A DNA stretch of 64,000 nucleotides from Flavobacterium crassostreae (GCF_001831475.1 NZ_CP017688.1:1550001-1614000), one strand, 5' to 3'. Positions 55,501-61,845 are shown, counted from the stretch's first letter. Numbers and translations: made by a program. Notes: generated by a model from the letters alone, not told the origin.

Positions 55501-56357
55501 AGGAGCATAGCTCTAGTTTTTCTAGTCCGTATTTGTTTAACGGAAAGGAACTCGACCGAGAAACGAATTTGAGCTATTATGGGGCGAGGTATTTGGACAT
55601 GAAGACGAGTTTGTGGTTGAGTGTGGATCCAGCTGCAGAAGAATATGCAGATATTGGTTCTTATGTATATTGTGTAAATAATCCATTAAATGCTGTAGAT
55701 CCTGATGGTCGTCGTGTTTATTTCGTTGCAGGAGCTGGTAATGATCCAGCTAGTCAAGGTTGGAACTATAAAAAGAGATTTAAAAAGATATGGGAGGCTA
55801 AAGGAATAAAAAATGTTAAATTAATGAATGTTAGTCATGGAAAAACAGGAGATATGATGTTTGCTGATACTTATAGACATTACAGTAAAATTAAAGGAAC
55901 AGATACAAAAATTACTTCTAAAATGATTGACAAAGCCGTAAAAGGTATCATTAAAGACCTTACTAATAACCCGCTGCCTGAAGGAGAACAATTAAATCTA
56001 ACTGGTTATAGTTATGGTAGTGTTTTACAAGCCCACGTAGCAATTGCCTTAGCCGATAAAGGTTTTAATATAGATAACCTTAGTTTAATAGCAAGCCCTA
56101 TTCCTGACGACTCTGATTTAATGAAAACATTAAATGAATATAAAGATGCAGGTAAAATTGGAGGAATACAAAGAATTGACATAAAAGGGGATAATTTTAG
56201 TAATCCTAAAACTAATTGGGAGTATTTACAGGGAATTTATGAAGCAGGTACACAAGGAGATGCACACCCGCATTTTGATTTAGCAAGACCCGGAAAAGAA
56301 GCTGATAAAAAAATTGGAGAAGCTGCAGATAAATTAAAAACTGAAGGAGTTAATTAA
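46560..56357 (+). CDS. Giant SpvB/FG-GAP/Rhs polymorphic toxin with hydrolase-like tip
   Basis: About 3265 aa from the ATG at 46560 (signal peptide MKNKIIILVLLVSSFLFA); a TTG 22 codons upstream is not used. In order: a jelly-roll-like domain (about 80-200), a ZU5-like domain (270-410), an SpvB-type start (LELPKGRAGMQPALNLQY, 440-680), six FG-GAP/VCBS calcium loops (LDGDGYPD, FNGDGLPD, MNGDRYPD, INGDGLAD, INSDGLGD, MDGDGNLD, 800-1830), a TcdB-mid-like part (DGHQGDGIDHSIAKFKYENG), YD/Rhs repeats (2000-2900) and the Rhs core (PDHLGSTSYISS, NLSYYGARY, VDPDG, near 2943-3046). The tip (3047-3265) has TGYSYGSVLQAH, a GxSxG nucleophile elbow near 3147, and DAHPHFD as a possible catalytic His. Secretion route unknown. 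Confidence 0.85.
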   Translation: MKNKIIILVLLVSSFLFAVNFEKEIIMASLSSNFLKKDTKVIAVDPVRISSNETSKSKVFQADIQEGFIGDQNLLDTDDAYDNVFHLDIKTLPTATESAYLEYELYGHKLSASISRSLNNQASIGGQFLTPNKNWSLQSELLSPKALRQGDNVLLFTAPAGISNGYKIKKVRIVYKPLAVATKYTLLKWDTKRYIKGTIASSDLQKMTIGGVAVNLEQPEFELLLDSKNVGTDQGILVIKETTKGVRTQEILNESSFLQVTSFRSLEKAKESKSKTIDFKTTNTLVHKNFTAVFPEGALKTNLKVSVSSLRKIDVAPLNSAMVNVTASQAGFRLLPHGTQFEKAVRLYLPYDTKNIPQGYTPKDIKVFYFDENKRLWQETTKDSLDIQKGIIVAKTTHFTDFIAGIIKMPESPETSGYTPTSIKDLKAASPLVGMQSIAPPTANGRGTASTGFALELPKGRAGMQPALNLQYDSDGGYSWAGMGWDISAPAVSIETRWGAPRYDVNQETESYSIAGEALLPNTHRATWVSRTADKQFYPRREGAFQQIIRKGSSPKNYYWIVRDKSGVASYYGGTTAGLADNSILQDASGNVGHWALSMQVDLKGNKVTYEYDKKDGELYLKKVYYTGFGTQKGNYSVTFVKNSDLGEPNRQDTQVSARLGFKQWNNQLLRKIEVRYKNEMVRSYELNYKEGAFKKTLLKSVSQLDANGNLFYTNTLDYFDDVRNASGVYTPFEEEQLWTVPNNNIKQGFTGIKAFESNHTLVGSTTAKSKGINYRIGVGPLSDRYKYNTIGAHGGNNWGKSETFVMLQDLDGDGYPDKIFLKDKVVYYCKNLMATVPFSFDKPMVISGINDLGVNKTKSFSWGVDATIGNGVASANIGYDEQRSTNRSTSYFMDFNGDGLPDFVSGGKVQYNRIVNGIPTFLSSSINTPSPVSGNGTLTLTVPDRTAELNQLLDKNPLHDVVRVWQAPATGKIVINQWYQLLEDTSQERLEYKTRDGLDKADGVHLYFQKNNSLIWDEVISGTDYAIKNKPEQTLEVTKGERLYFRVSSIKDGNYDKISWNPKISYTEVENKNIGSVSRVPLVANKKDANGISLKEFDAAADFFVSQANPILVPSPGMVQFGGSFKKPVTSDHVTLKITKKVITPSVVETVLYEHQFLASEIVNFDMGTLSFNIPESNAFVTTTLSSKTNIAVKDLSFNATLSLPASTGTLVTDNIKKVDIGHSFYSKIDGNYVLNGLIPTLTGKLNMFVDPLDYTLDSSVNSFLYDGNVVITAKQNGLLVARKTYAVQNGVLSNTTSPFDLSYNYATTQKGFPIDLEIYVSDVKLNNLIKSYPNGLLKVVCYIENTDKDEPNYPFPWGAKTDNFSIFSDLNETETNFSLLYKNWGRFAINGNLAGNLIDQTQLKFNNNNAIDANNFPDTSTLDPDAMPTEFDTSKQYFIPMTASYSGTILYGGEETAFIQRDIVSTTRLGEDDFAAYTDFSSPIISITGGETEALDMISESKSRSIGAGGGSKIGAGAISGGLSASKGDSYVVQTMSDMNGDRYPDYIRDGNVQFTTPVGGIDNLLQNVGNFSHSKTTSLGGSASGSYSHGGPQSSASIDISKNGVKYNSAKSDAGAAAGKVGGTVSLGGNIGFSNDHSTHIYSDINGDGLADKIQDNEMVALNSGYGFLPAEPWSNMNVINKGKSVDIAANAGYSIYNGSFSGGLNYSHTTSDNSNSFIDINSDGLGDKISYNDTDVSIELNLGNSFAPAIKYPRYESMTRNTASSYGGNVGFSIPITVVLLKIVPSFGASVGTSTSRTEATFIDMDGDGNLDYVLSTDEDKLIVRLSNIKRTNKLKSVTNAAGNSYVIDYELLKPTYQNPNAKWVLQSVDVNDGHQGDGIDHSIAKFKYENGFYDRRERDFYGFEKITQQQIDAADNSVFATTVQEFYNQDYFRKNLLKRSYTLDKDSKMRQESINEYSFVDVVTQTSIPVAELNTALCDAKRIFVGLIHTNQKMYEGGSEYLETNTFNTYDAKGNITQYEDLGNGAADDKVTAKISYYESASPYFGGIPKQLEVFTVDGLRRKRATTINPTTAEVTQIKNYSAADKIALTDIGYDSYGNLQKITGPANYKDQRMTLEYSYDTENHQFITTIKDAFGYQNKMEYDYRFGSPLKTTDRNDQSTLYTIDAAGRPATIRGPYEIASGKPYTIAYEYYPTAKVPYAKTRNYDPELDKDIETYTYTDGLGRALQVKKTASLFTAAGSPDQEAQIVSGKVLYDGLGRPIISYYPTTTTTVDANFSTAISNVTPTTTEYDEVGRAIKVTLPDGSTNTTGFQIDQYNGVPTMLTTQTDALNNTVQSQTDVKGSNLASIQNNLVTKFSINALGETIQVTDAMDHVTKSTYDWLGRRTEFSHPDAGTTTMEYDLAGNLTKRVTQDIKNTVPNGGAIKYEYNYNRLETIKYPKNPQNNVQYNYGKADGTASRRGRLWFVQDASGGQEFFYGKLGEVEKEIRTLRITPTDIQTYISEFEYDTWNRIQKMTYPDGEVVDYTYNRAGNLHSMQGKKESHTYDYIQQLAYDAFEQRKYLKYGNNTETHYNYDPTMRRLQQLQVNSNLGRQIMNNSYSYDLVGNVLGIKNTAPVVNNTLGGTSTHQYEYDSFYRLKTAKAVYQGEFTKASYELNMGYNHLHNITNKNLVHTVNNEQKGYVLDYNYDNEQHPNAPSSINEVTQATTGGIRNYVYDGNGNPTSYTEQQSFRKMSWDEENRLMGINDTGRMHQYTYDAAGERVIKSSGDSQNVAVNGQTAATIVHTDDYTGYVSPYFVISKGKFTKHYFEGAGRIVSKLGNGAFAQPLGITAGGVNYTQRTAEQQMALDAYVRTLGVPPGPPTQQGIYATPEFTGDPYPSDALKAVEENQEPPEGWPRNPVFNAPGDVPGPPVQFGDPVKPSTVRAGEGFTGIGLPEKDIFYFHPDHLGSTSYISSGNGSISQHVEYIAFGEVLFEEHSSSFSSPYLFNGKELDRETNLSYYGARYLDMKTSLWLSVDPAAEEYADIGSYVYCVNNPLNAVDPDGRRVYFVAGAGNDPASQGWNYKKRFKKIWEAKGIKNVKLMNVSHGKTGDMMFADTYRHYSKIKGTDTKITSKMIDKAVKGIIKDLTNNPLPEGEQLNLTGYSYGSVLQAHVAIALADKGFNIDNLSLIASPIPDDSDLMKTLNEYKDAGKIGGIQRIDIKGDNFSNPKTNWEYLQGIYEAGTQGDAHPHFDLARPGKEADKKIGEAADKLKTEGVN

Positions 56358-56358
56358 T

Positions 56359-56640
56359 ATGAAAAAATATTTAAAATGGTTTTCATGCTTGTGTTTGCTT
56401 TTGAATATAATTCCAATGTATTTAATCAATATCATACCTAAAGGAAATTTTATTTCAGGATTTGCTACATTTGTTTTATTCTTAATTCCATTAACTGTTT
56501 TCCAATTTATTATACTATTAATCCTTTGGAATACTAACGATAAAAATAAACATAAATTGATATTTTTAACTAGTATTAATTTCCTTTTGTTAATTATAAA
56601 TTTTTATTTATTATACAGATATGATTGTATTACAACATAA
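56359..56640 (+). CDS. Candidate immunity protein for the lipase-like tip
   Basis: 93 aa, starting 1 nt after the rhs stop, so translationally coupled. Three hydrophobic helices (residues 5-25, 32-57 and 68-87) with few charges: MKKYLKWFSCLCLLLNIIPM and FLLLIINFYLLYRYDC. A small inner-membrane protein right behind a polymorphic toxin is the usual place and type for an immunity protein; that would fit a membrane-acting hydrolase. No homology recognised, so the role is inferred. Confidence 0.65.
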   Translation: MKKYLKWFSCLCLLLNIIPMYLINIIPKGNFISGFATFVLFLIPLTVFQFIILLILWNTNDKNKHKLIFLTSINFLLLIINFYLLYRYDCITT

Positions 56641-56645
56641 AATTT

Positions 56646-56720
56646 TATCGCCTGGCTCGAGCAGAAATAAGTTTAACGGCTAGCGCGATGGCTCTAGCTC
56701 GTGTCCACAAATTTGAGCCA
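56646..56720 (+). repeat. Divergent REP-like unit
   Basis: CGGCTAGCGCGATGGCTCTAGCTCGTGTCCACAAA matches the frame of the better conserved repeats at 59211 and 62076 (GCTAGCGCAG...CTGTGCC(C)ACAAA) but is divergent. Confidence 0.5.
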
Positions 56721-56740
56721 AAAACAGAATTTAAAGTAAT

Positions 56741-56767
56741 AAAAAACCAAGCAAATTTGCTTGGTTT
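56741..56767 (+). terminator. Terminator after toxin/immunity pair (copy 1)
   Basis: AAACCAAGCAAATTTGCTTGGTTT, perfect palindromic stem with A/T runs. Repeats at 59300 and 62385. Confidence 0.85.
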
Positions 56768-56782
56768 TGTGTTTTATAGTGG

Positions 56783-56894
56783 TTGTTAAAAAAAGGTTCG
56801 TTTTGAAAACGATTGCCCTAGCCCAGATAGTAGCGGCATCCTTTTTGTTTTTTCTTTAAAAACAAAAAGATATAGCGGATAACTGGAAGTAGCT
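56783..56894 (-). repeat. 112-bp structured element (rhs island copy A)
   Basis: TCGTTTTGAAAACGA palindrome, GCCCTAGCCCAGATAGTAGC, GGCATCC, hairpin CTTTTTGTTTTT/AAAAACAAAAAG, then GATATAGCGGATAACTGGAAG. Nearly identical to the copies at 59360 and 62446. Its reverse strand matches the element at 30511. Confidence 0.8.
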
Positions 56895-56954
56895 TCTTTA
56901 AAAAAAAGCTAGTCGTGCGTGTGATTAAAAGCTCTGGAGATTCTCAAAACGTAG

Positions 56955-58181
56955 CCGTTAACGCACAAACAGCAGCAACAAGGGATTTATGCCACACCCG
57001 AGTTTACAGGCAATCCGTACCCGAGTGATACTCTTAAAGCAGTAGAAGAAAACCAAGAACCTCCCGAGGGTTGGCCTAGAAATCCTGTTTTTAACGCTCC
57101 GGGCGATGTTCCAGGGCCTCCGGTACAATTTGGGGATCCTGTAAAACCCAGTACCGTTAGGGCAGGCGAAGGATTTACGGGTATTGGTTTGCCAGAAAAG
57201 GATATTTTTTATTTTCATCCGGATCATTTGGGGAGTACTTCGTATATTAGCAGCGGCAATGGTAGCATAAGCCAGCATGTGGAATACATAGCTTTTGGAG
57301 AGGTTTTATTCGAAGAGCATAGCTCTAGTTTTTCTAGTCCGTATTTGTTTAATGGGAAGGAGTTGGACAGGGAGACGAATTTGAGCTATTATGGGGCTAG
57401 GTATTATGATGCTAAGGTTAGTTTGTGGTTGAATGTGGATCCGTTGGCGGAGAAATATCCAAACTACGGAGCTTCCGTATATGCTATGAATAATCCAATG
57501 CGATATACAGACCCAACTGGCATGGAATCGGAGGATAATATTGATCCTCCTAGTAAGAAGAAAACTTATGATTTAGCTAAACAATCTGATTTTTATAGGA
57601 GACATGGCGATTATGTAAATGGTGATGCTACAGGTTTTGCAGGAGTAACAATAGGCTACAATAAGGAAAAAAAGAATTATTCAAGTAAGGCAAATATCAA
57701 ACTATTTAATGTTGAAGGAAAAAATCTTTCTGGTAAATATTCAAAATCTGTTTCTGCAAAGGTACGAGGTATTGGTGCTGAAACTAAGAATAGATTAGGT
57801 ACAGAAGATAATAATATTTATTACAATGCTGAAGTTTCGGTTCTTTATGCAGAAGCATCATCCGAAAATGGCATTTTAACAGGTGAAGGAGGGAAATATG
57901 GTTTTAATTTTGGAGGAGGAGCGGAAGCAGGTGCAGCTAAAGGAGAAGTTAGTTCTGGAGTAACTATATTTGGAATTAAAATGGGAACTACACAGGGAGG
58001 ATGCGTTGAATGCGTGGGAGCAGCAGCGAATTTTGGAATCTATTTTGATAATAAAAAAGGTAATTTGGTTATTAAAGGTTCTGAAATGTTAGGACTGGAA
58101 ATTGGTGCAAAGCTGGGAGTTATTGCTGAAATACCAATAGTAAAAATTACAGAAAAAGTAATTAAAACATTCAATAAATGA
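56955..58181 (+). CDS. Orphan Rhs tip cassette B (5'-truncated)
   Basis: The frame is open from a TAG at 56952-56954 to 58181 (409 codons) with no ATG at the front; a TTG at 57189 is a possible start. It resumes the Rhs sequence at QGIYATPEF..., carries the core PDHLGSTSYISS and NLSYYGARYYD, then diverges: VYAMNNPMRYTDPTGM and a unique 210-aa tip with SKKKTYDLAKQSDFYRRHGD and a Gly/Ala-rich segment (GGGAEAGAAKGEVSSGV). No known toxin motif recognised. A short upstream Rhs fragment (from 56917) is out of frame owing to an internal deletion. Probably silent until recombined into the main gene. Confidence 0.7.
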   Translation, partial: PLTHKQQQQGIYATPEFTGNPYPSDTLKAVEENQEPPEGWPRNPVFNAPGDVPGPPVQFGDPVKPSTVRAGEGFTGIGLPEKDIFYFHPDHLGSTSYISSGNGSISQHVEYIAFGEVLFEEHSSSFSSPYLFNGKELDRETNLSYYGARYYDAKVSLWLNVDPLAEKYPNYGASVYAMNNPMRYTDPTGMESEDNIDPPSKKKTYDLAKQSDFYRRHGDYVNGDATGFAGVTIGYNKEKKNYSSKANIKLFNVEGKNLSGKYSKSVSAKVRGIGAETKNRLGTEDNNIYYNAEVSVLYAEASSENGILTGEGGKYGFNFGGGAEAGAAKGEVSSGVTIFGIKMGTTQGGCVECVGAAANFGIYFDNKKGNLVIKGSEMLGLEIGAKLGVIAEIPIVKITEKVIKTFNK

Positions 58182-58753
58182 TAAAGTTATCCAAGCAAGC
58201 TAATAGATTAGCCTTATGTTGTATTTTAGGTGTGTTTTTTTTAGTATTTATTTTAGGTTCACTGGATTCATGGGGAATTAAAAATAATAAAGACTTAATT
58301 GATATTTTAAAAACAATCCTTCTTTTTTCTTTACCTTTTTTAGGATATTGGGCAGCTATAAAACTACCAAATCCTAAAGATGTTAATGATGTAAATTTAT
58401 TACCTAATACAAAAAATATTAGAGTTAGATTTTATAAAACTAGTGGTTTTATAGATAGAAATAATCAAATATCATTCGTGCGTTTTTTCTTTAATGAAGG
58501 AGTAATTTATATGTATTTTAGTAATTTTCTAAGAATATATGAAGGTCCTTTTTATATTAAGAAAAAAAATGAGGCTGATTTTGGAATGTTTTATATACAT
58601 TCACTCAGTAACTACATAAATGAAGAATTAACACTTGAAATAACACCTAAAAACACTTTAGATCCACATTATAAATTAATTTTAAGGAATTTAATTAAAA
58701 GTGATTATGATTTAATGAAAAGATATATTAATAAAATTGATGAAATAAAATAA
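58178..58753 (+). CDS. Candidate immunity protein for cassette B
   Basis: 191 aa. Its ATG overlaps the cassette B stop by 4 nt (ATGA), which implies coupling. Two hydrophobic helices (residues 10-30 and 42-62) are followed by a soluble part. No family recognised. The membrane anchor plus position make it the best immunity candidate. Confidence 0.65.
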   Translation: MIKLSKQANRLALCCILGVFFLVFILGSLDSWGIKNNKDLIDILKTILLFSLPFLGYWAAIKLPNPKDVNDVNLLPNTKNIRVRFYKTSGFIDRNNQISFVRFFFNEGVIYMYFSNFLRIYEGPFYIKKKNEADFGMFYIHSLSNYINEELTLEITPKNTLDPHYKLILRNLIKSDYDLMKRYINKIDEIK

Positions 58754-58756
58754 GAA

Positions 58757-59206
58757 ATGAAATTAACAAAAAAGATATTTATAATTATAATAGTTTTAAT
58801 TAGTAAAACATCATATTCTCAGGATTTACCCGATGAAATGATAAAAAGTTTTTTCACTCAATACTCTAAGAATCCAGCAAAGGCAGTAGAGAAAATTTAT
58901 CAAACAAGCATCTGGACTTCTAGACTAAAAGATGGTATTGAAGATATGAAAAACGAAGTTGGTAAATATACCATTGATTATATGGGAGAATATTATGGTA
59001 GTGAATTGATTACAAAAAAACAATTGTCTAATACATTTGTGTTATACTCTTATTTGCTTAAATATGATAGACAGCCAATTCGCTTCATTTTTAAATTATA
59101 TAGACCAAATGATAAATGGGTCTTATTTTCGTTAAAAATAGATGGCGTAATAGACGAAGAGATTGAACAATCTGCAAAACTTTTTAATTTAGACTTAGAG
59201 AAATAA
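58757..59206 (+). CDS. Secreted hypothetical protein, second gene of cassette B
   Basis: 149 aa, 3 nt after the preceding gene. Signal peptide MKLTKKIFIIIIVLISKTSYSQ. The mature part (IKSFFTQYSKNPAKAVEKIY, RFIFKLYRPNDKWVLFSLKI) looks like a small alpha+beta NTF2/DUF4783-like fold. It may be a second, periplasmic immunity protein. Confidence 0.6.
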   Translation: MKLTKKIFIIIIVLISKTSYSQDLPDEMIKSFFTQYSKNPAKAVEKIYQTSIWTSRLKDGIEDMKNEVGKYTIDYMGEYYGSELITKKQLSNTFVLYSYLLKYDRQPIRFIFKLYRPNDKWVLFSLKIDGVIDEEIEQSAKLFNLDLEK

Positions 59207-59210
59207 ACTA

Positions 59211-59275
59211 CCCGACCGCTCGGATATGTCGACAACGCTAGCGCAGAATTTTATTCTGTGCCTACAAAGTTGAGC
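59211..59275 (+). repeat. REP-like unit
   Basis: CCCGACCGCTCGGATATGTC, GACAACGCTAGCGCAGAATT, then TTATTCTGTGCCTACAAAGTTGAGC. Same 65-bp unit as at 62166 and 62306. The GCGCAGA...TCTGTGC arms form a hairpin. Confidence 0.7.
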
Positions 59276-59299
59276 CACAAACAGAATTTAAAGTAATAA

Positions 59300-59327
59300 A
59301 AAACCAAGCAAATTTGCTTGGTTTTTG
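59300..59327 (+). terminator. Terminator after cassette B (copy 2)
   Basis: AAACCAAGCAAATTTGCTTGGTTTTT, same sequence as at 56741. Confidence 0.85.
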
Positions 59328-59359
59328 TGTTTTATAGGGATTATTAGGATCAATAATTC

Positions 59360-59471
59360 TTGTTAAAAAAAGGTTCGTTTTGAAAACGATTGCCCTAGCC
59401 CAGATAGTAGCGGCATCCTTTTTGTTTTTTCTTTAAAAACAAAAAGATATAGCGGATAGCTGGAAGTAGCT
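59360..59471 (-). repeat. 112-bp structured element (rhs island copy B)
   Basis: Almost identical to copy A, ending in GCTGGAAGTAGCT, immediately followed by the Rhs homology of cassette C. Confidence 0.8.
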
Positions 59472-61416
59472 ACTAAACAACACAGCTCCTGTAGTAAACA
59501 ATACCTTGGGGGGAACCTCGATGCACCAATACGAATACGATTCTTTTTATAGATTAAAAACTGCTAAGGCGGTGTATCAAGGCGAGTTTACTAAGGCGAG
59601 TTATGAGCTGAATATGGGCTATAACCACCTGCACAACATTACCAATAAAAACTTGGTACACACCGTAAACAACGAGCAGAAAGGCTATGTTTTGGATTAT
59701 AATTACGATAACGAGCAGCATCCTAATGCGCCATCTTCTATCAACGAAGTGACACAAGCCACCACTGGAGGGATCCGAAATTATGTATACGATGGCAATG
59801 GCAATCCAACAAGTTACACGGAGCAACAAAGTTTCAGAAAAATGAGTTGGGACGAAGAAAACCGTCTAATGGGCATCAACGATACCGGAAGAATGCACCA
59901 ATATACCTATGATGCAGGCGGCGAGCGTGTGATTAAAAGCTCAGGAGATTCTCAAAACGTAGCCGTTAACGGACAAACAGCAGCAACCATAGTACATACG
60001 AACGATTACACGGGCTATGTGAGTCCGTATTTTGTGATAAGCAAAGGGAAGTTTACTAAGCATTATTTTGAAGGAGCCTGCCGCATTGTCAGCAAATTAG
60101 GCAACGGCGCTTTTGCGCAACCCTTGGGTATTACCGCCGGTGGGGTCAATTATACCCAGCGTACTGCCGAACAACAAATGGCTTTGGATAATTATGTACG
60201 CACTTTGGGTGTGCCTCCAGGGCCGCCTACACAACAAGGGATTTATGCCACACCAGAGTTTACAGGCGACCCGTACCCGAGTGATACTCTTAAAGCAGTA
60301 GAAGAAAATCAAGAACCTCCCGAGGGCTGGCCTAGAAATCCTGTTTTTAACGCTCCGGGCGATGTTCCAGGGCCTCCGGTACAATTTGGAGATCCTGTAA
60401 AACCCAGTACCGTTAGGGCAGGCGAAGGATTTACGGGTATTGGTTTGCCAGAAAAGGATATTTTTTACTTTCATCCGGATCATTTGGGGAGTACTTCGTA
60501 TATTAGCAGCGGCAATGGTAGCATAAGCCAGCATGTGGAATACATAGCCTTCGGGGAGGTTTTGTTTGAGGAGCATTCTAGCTCGTTTTCTTCGCCATAT
60601 CTTTTTAATGGAAAGGAACTCGACAGAGAAACCAATCTTAGCTATTATGGGGCGAGGTATTTGGATATGAAGACGAGTTTGTGGTTGAATGTGGATCCGT
60701 TGGCGGAGAAGTTTTATAATAACTCGCCTTATATTTATGTTAGCCAAAACCCAATAAACCTTATTGATCCTACTGGGATGGGTGAAGAAAGTGTAGGAAG
60801 TGATCCACCGAAAAAGAGTTGGGCTGGAAGAGCAGTAGAGACTGTAAAAAATTGGTTTGGTGGTTCTAGTTCTAATAACAGTGCTACTAAAACTAAGACA
60901 ACTGTTACGGCTGGACCTATTAATGATGATCCAAGTTTTTTTAAGCAATTTTTATTAGCAACTCCAGTTTTAGGAGCAACTATTAACAGTAGCGATAAAA
61001 TGGGAGAAGGCAACTATGCTGGAGCCGCAGCGGATTTTGGTGTAGGAGTTCTTGATTTATTTACATTAGGAGCAGCTAATAAATATAAAGTTGGTAGCGA
61101 GGTTGTTATTGGAAGTGCTGAAAAAGCAATGGCTAACGAGGGAGTGACGGTTATAGGCGAAGGGATGGCAAGAGTTGAAGCAGTTGCATCAAAAATACCA
61201 GGTTCAAAAATCCTTAATACTATGCCTAAATTCACAGGTACTGCAGACCAAGTAACAAGTCAAATGATGCAATATAATAGACAATGGATATTAAATGAAA
61301 TGCGAAGTGGAGGAACTATTTTAGATATTGGGCGTGATGTAACAAGAGCTAATCCAAGTATCTTTTATCAGATGGAGCAAAATATGATGAAAAATTACAA
61401 ACTACTTCACCCTTAA
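59470..61416 (+). CDS. Orphan Rhs tip cassette C (5'-truncated)
   Basis: Open from a TAG at 59467-59469 to 61416 (649 codons). The first ATG is at 59521; a TTG is at 59506. It repeats the last 560 or so residues of the Rhs region almost exactly (YEYDSFYRLKTAKAV ... PDHLGSTSYISS ... NLSYYGARYLD), then a different tip after INLIDPTGM. The tip has a Ser/Thr linker, a Gly/Ala hydrophobic pretoxin-like stretch (NYAGAAADFGVGVLDLFTLG) and an end with KFTGTADQVTSQMMQYNRQW and IGRDVTRANPSIFYQMEQNM. I recall similar ends in other polymorphic toxins but cannot name the activity. Confidence 0.72.
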   Translation, partial: LLNNTAPVVNNTLGGTSMHQYEYDSFYRLKTAKAVYQGEFTKASYELNMGYNHLHNITNKNLVHTVNNEQKGYVLDYNYDNEQHPNAPSSINEVTQATTGGIRNYVYDGNGNPTSYTEQQSFRKMSWDEENRLMGINDTGRMHQYTYDAGGERVIKSSGDSQNVAVNGQTAATIVHTNDYTGYVSPYFVISKGKFTKHYFEGACRIVSKLGNGAFAQPLGITAGGVNYTQRTAEQQMALDNYVRTLGVPPGPPTQQGIYATPEFTGDPYPSDTLKAVEENQEPPEGWPRNPVFNAPGDVPGPPVQFGDPVKPSTVRAGEGFTGIGLPEKDIFYFHPDHLGSTSYISSGNGSISQHVEYIAFGEVLFEEHSSSFSSPYLFNGKELDRETNLSYYGARYLDMKTSLWLNVDPLAEKFYNNSPYIYVSQNPINLIDPTGMGEESVGSDPPKKSWAGRAVETVKNWFGGSSSNNSATKTKTTVTAGPINDDPSFFKQFLLATPVLGATINSSDKMGEGNYAGAAADFGVGVLDLFTLGAANKYKVGSEVVIGSAEKAMANEGVTVIGEGMARVEAVASKIPGSKILNTMPKFTGTADQVTSQMMQYNRQWILNEMRSGGTILDIGRDVTRANPSIFYQMEQNMMKNYKLLHP

Positions 61417-61427
61417 TATAAATCAAT

Positions 61428-61841
61428 ATGATAGATAGTATCGAGTATATAAAAAACGTAAATGATTATTTTAGGTTTTTAATAACAGAGTTTGATTTCA
61501 AATTATTAGAAGAAAAAGTAAGGGGTAATGCGTTTTACGATATACAGTATAAAGATAATTCAAGGATTATATCAATCTCTTATGAAAATATAGAAGATTA
61601 TTTATTAGTTACAGTTTTTATGTTGCAAAATGGGGAAATGCCAAACTATGACGATAAAACAAAAACACTACACTTAAAACAACTTAATAGATTAGTAATT
61701 GCAAAGTTGAGTAAAGAGGAGATTAATTTAAATGCTGAATATTTTACCAAATATAATGCGAAAAGTGAATTAGAAAGAAAATTATTAAAAGAAGCAAAAG
61801 AACTTCGATTATGCTTGAAGCATTTTAAGGAAATATACTAA
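61428..61841 (+). CDS. Candidate immunity protein for cassette C
   Basis: 137 aa, soluble and acidic, 11 bp after the cassette C stop. YFRFLITEFDFKLLEEKV near the N-terminus and a helical Lys/Glu end (ERKLLKEAKELRLCLKHF). No family recognised. A cytoplasmic immunity protein would fit a tip acting inside the cell, unlike the membrane type behind the lipase-like tip. Confidence 0.65.
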   Translation: MIDSIEYIKNVNDYFRFLITEFDFKLLEEKVRGNAFYDIQYKDNSRIISISYENIEDYLLVTVFMLQNGEMPNYDDKTKTLHLKQLNRLVIAKLSKEEINLNAEYFTKYNAKSELERKLLKEAKELRLCLKHFKEIY

Positions 61842-61845
61842 CAGC

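Noticed and set aside
60097-60948. 283-codon minus-strand frame over cassette C
   Set aside because: Antisense shadow of the conserved Rhs core; similar shadows occur at every Rhs copy because the sequence is repeated.
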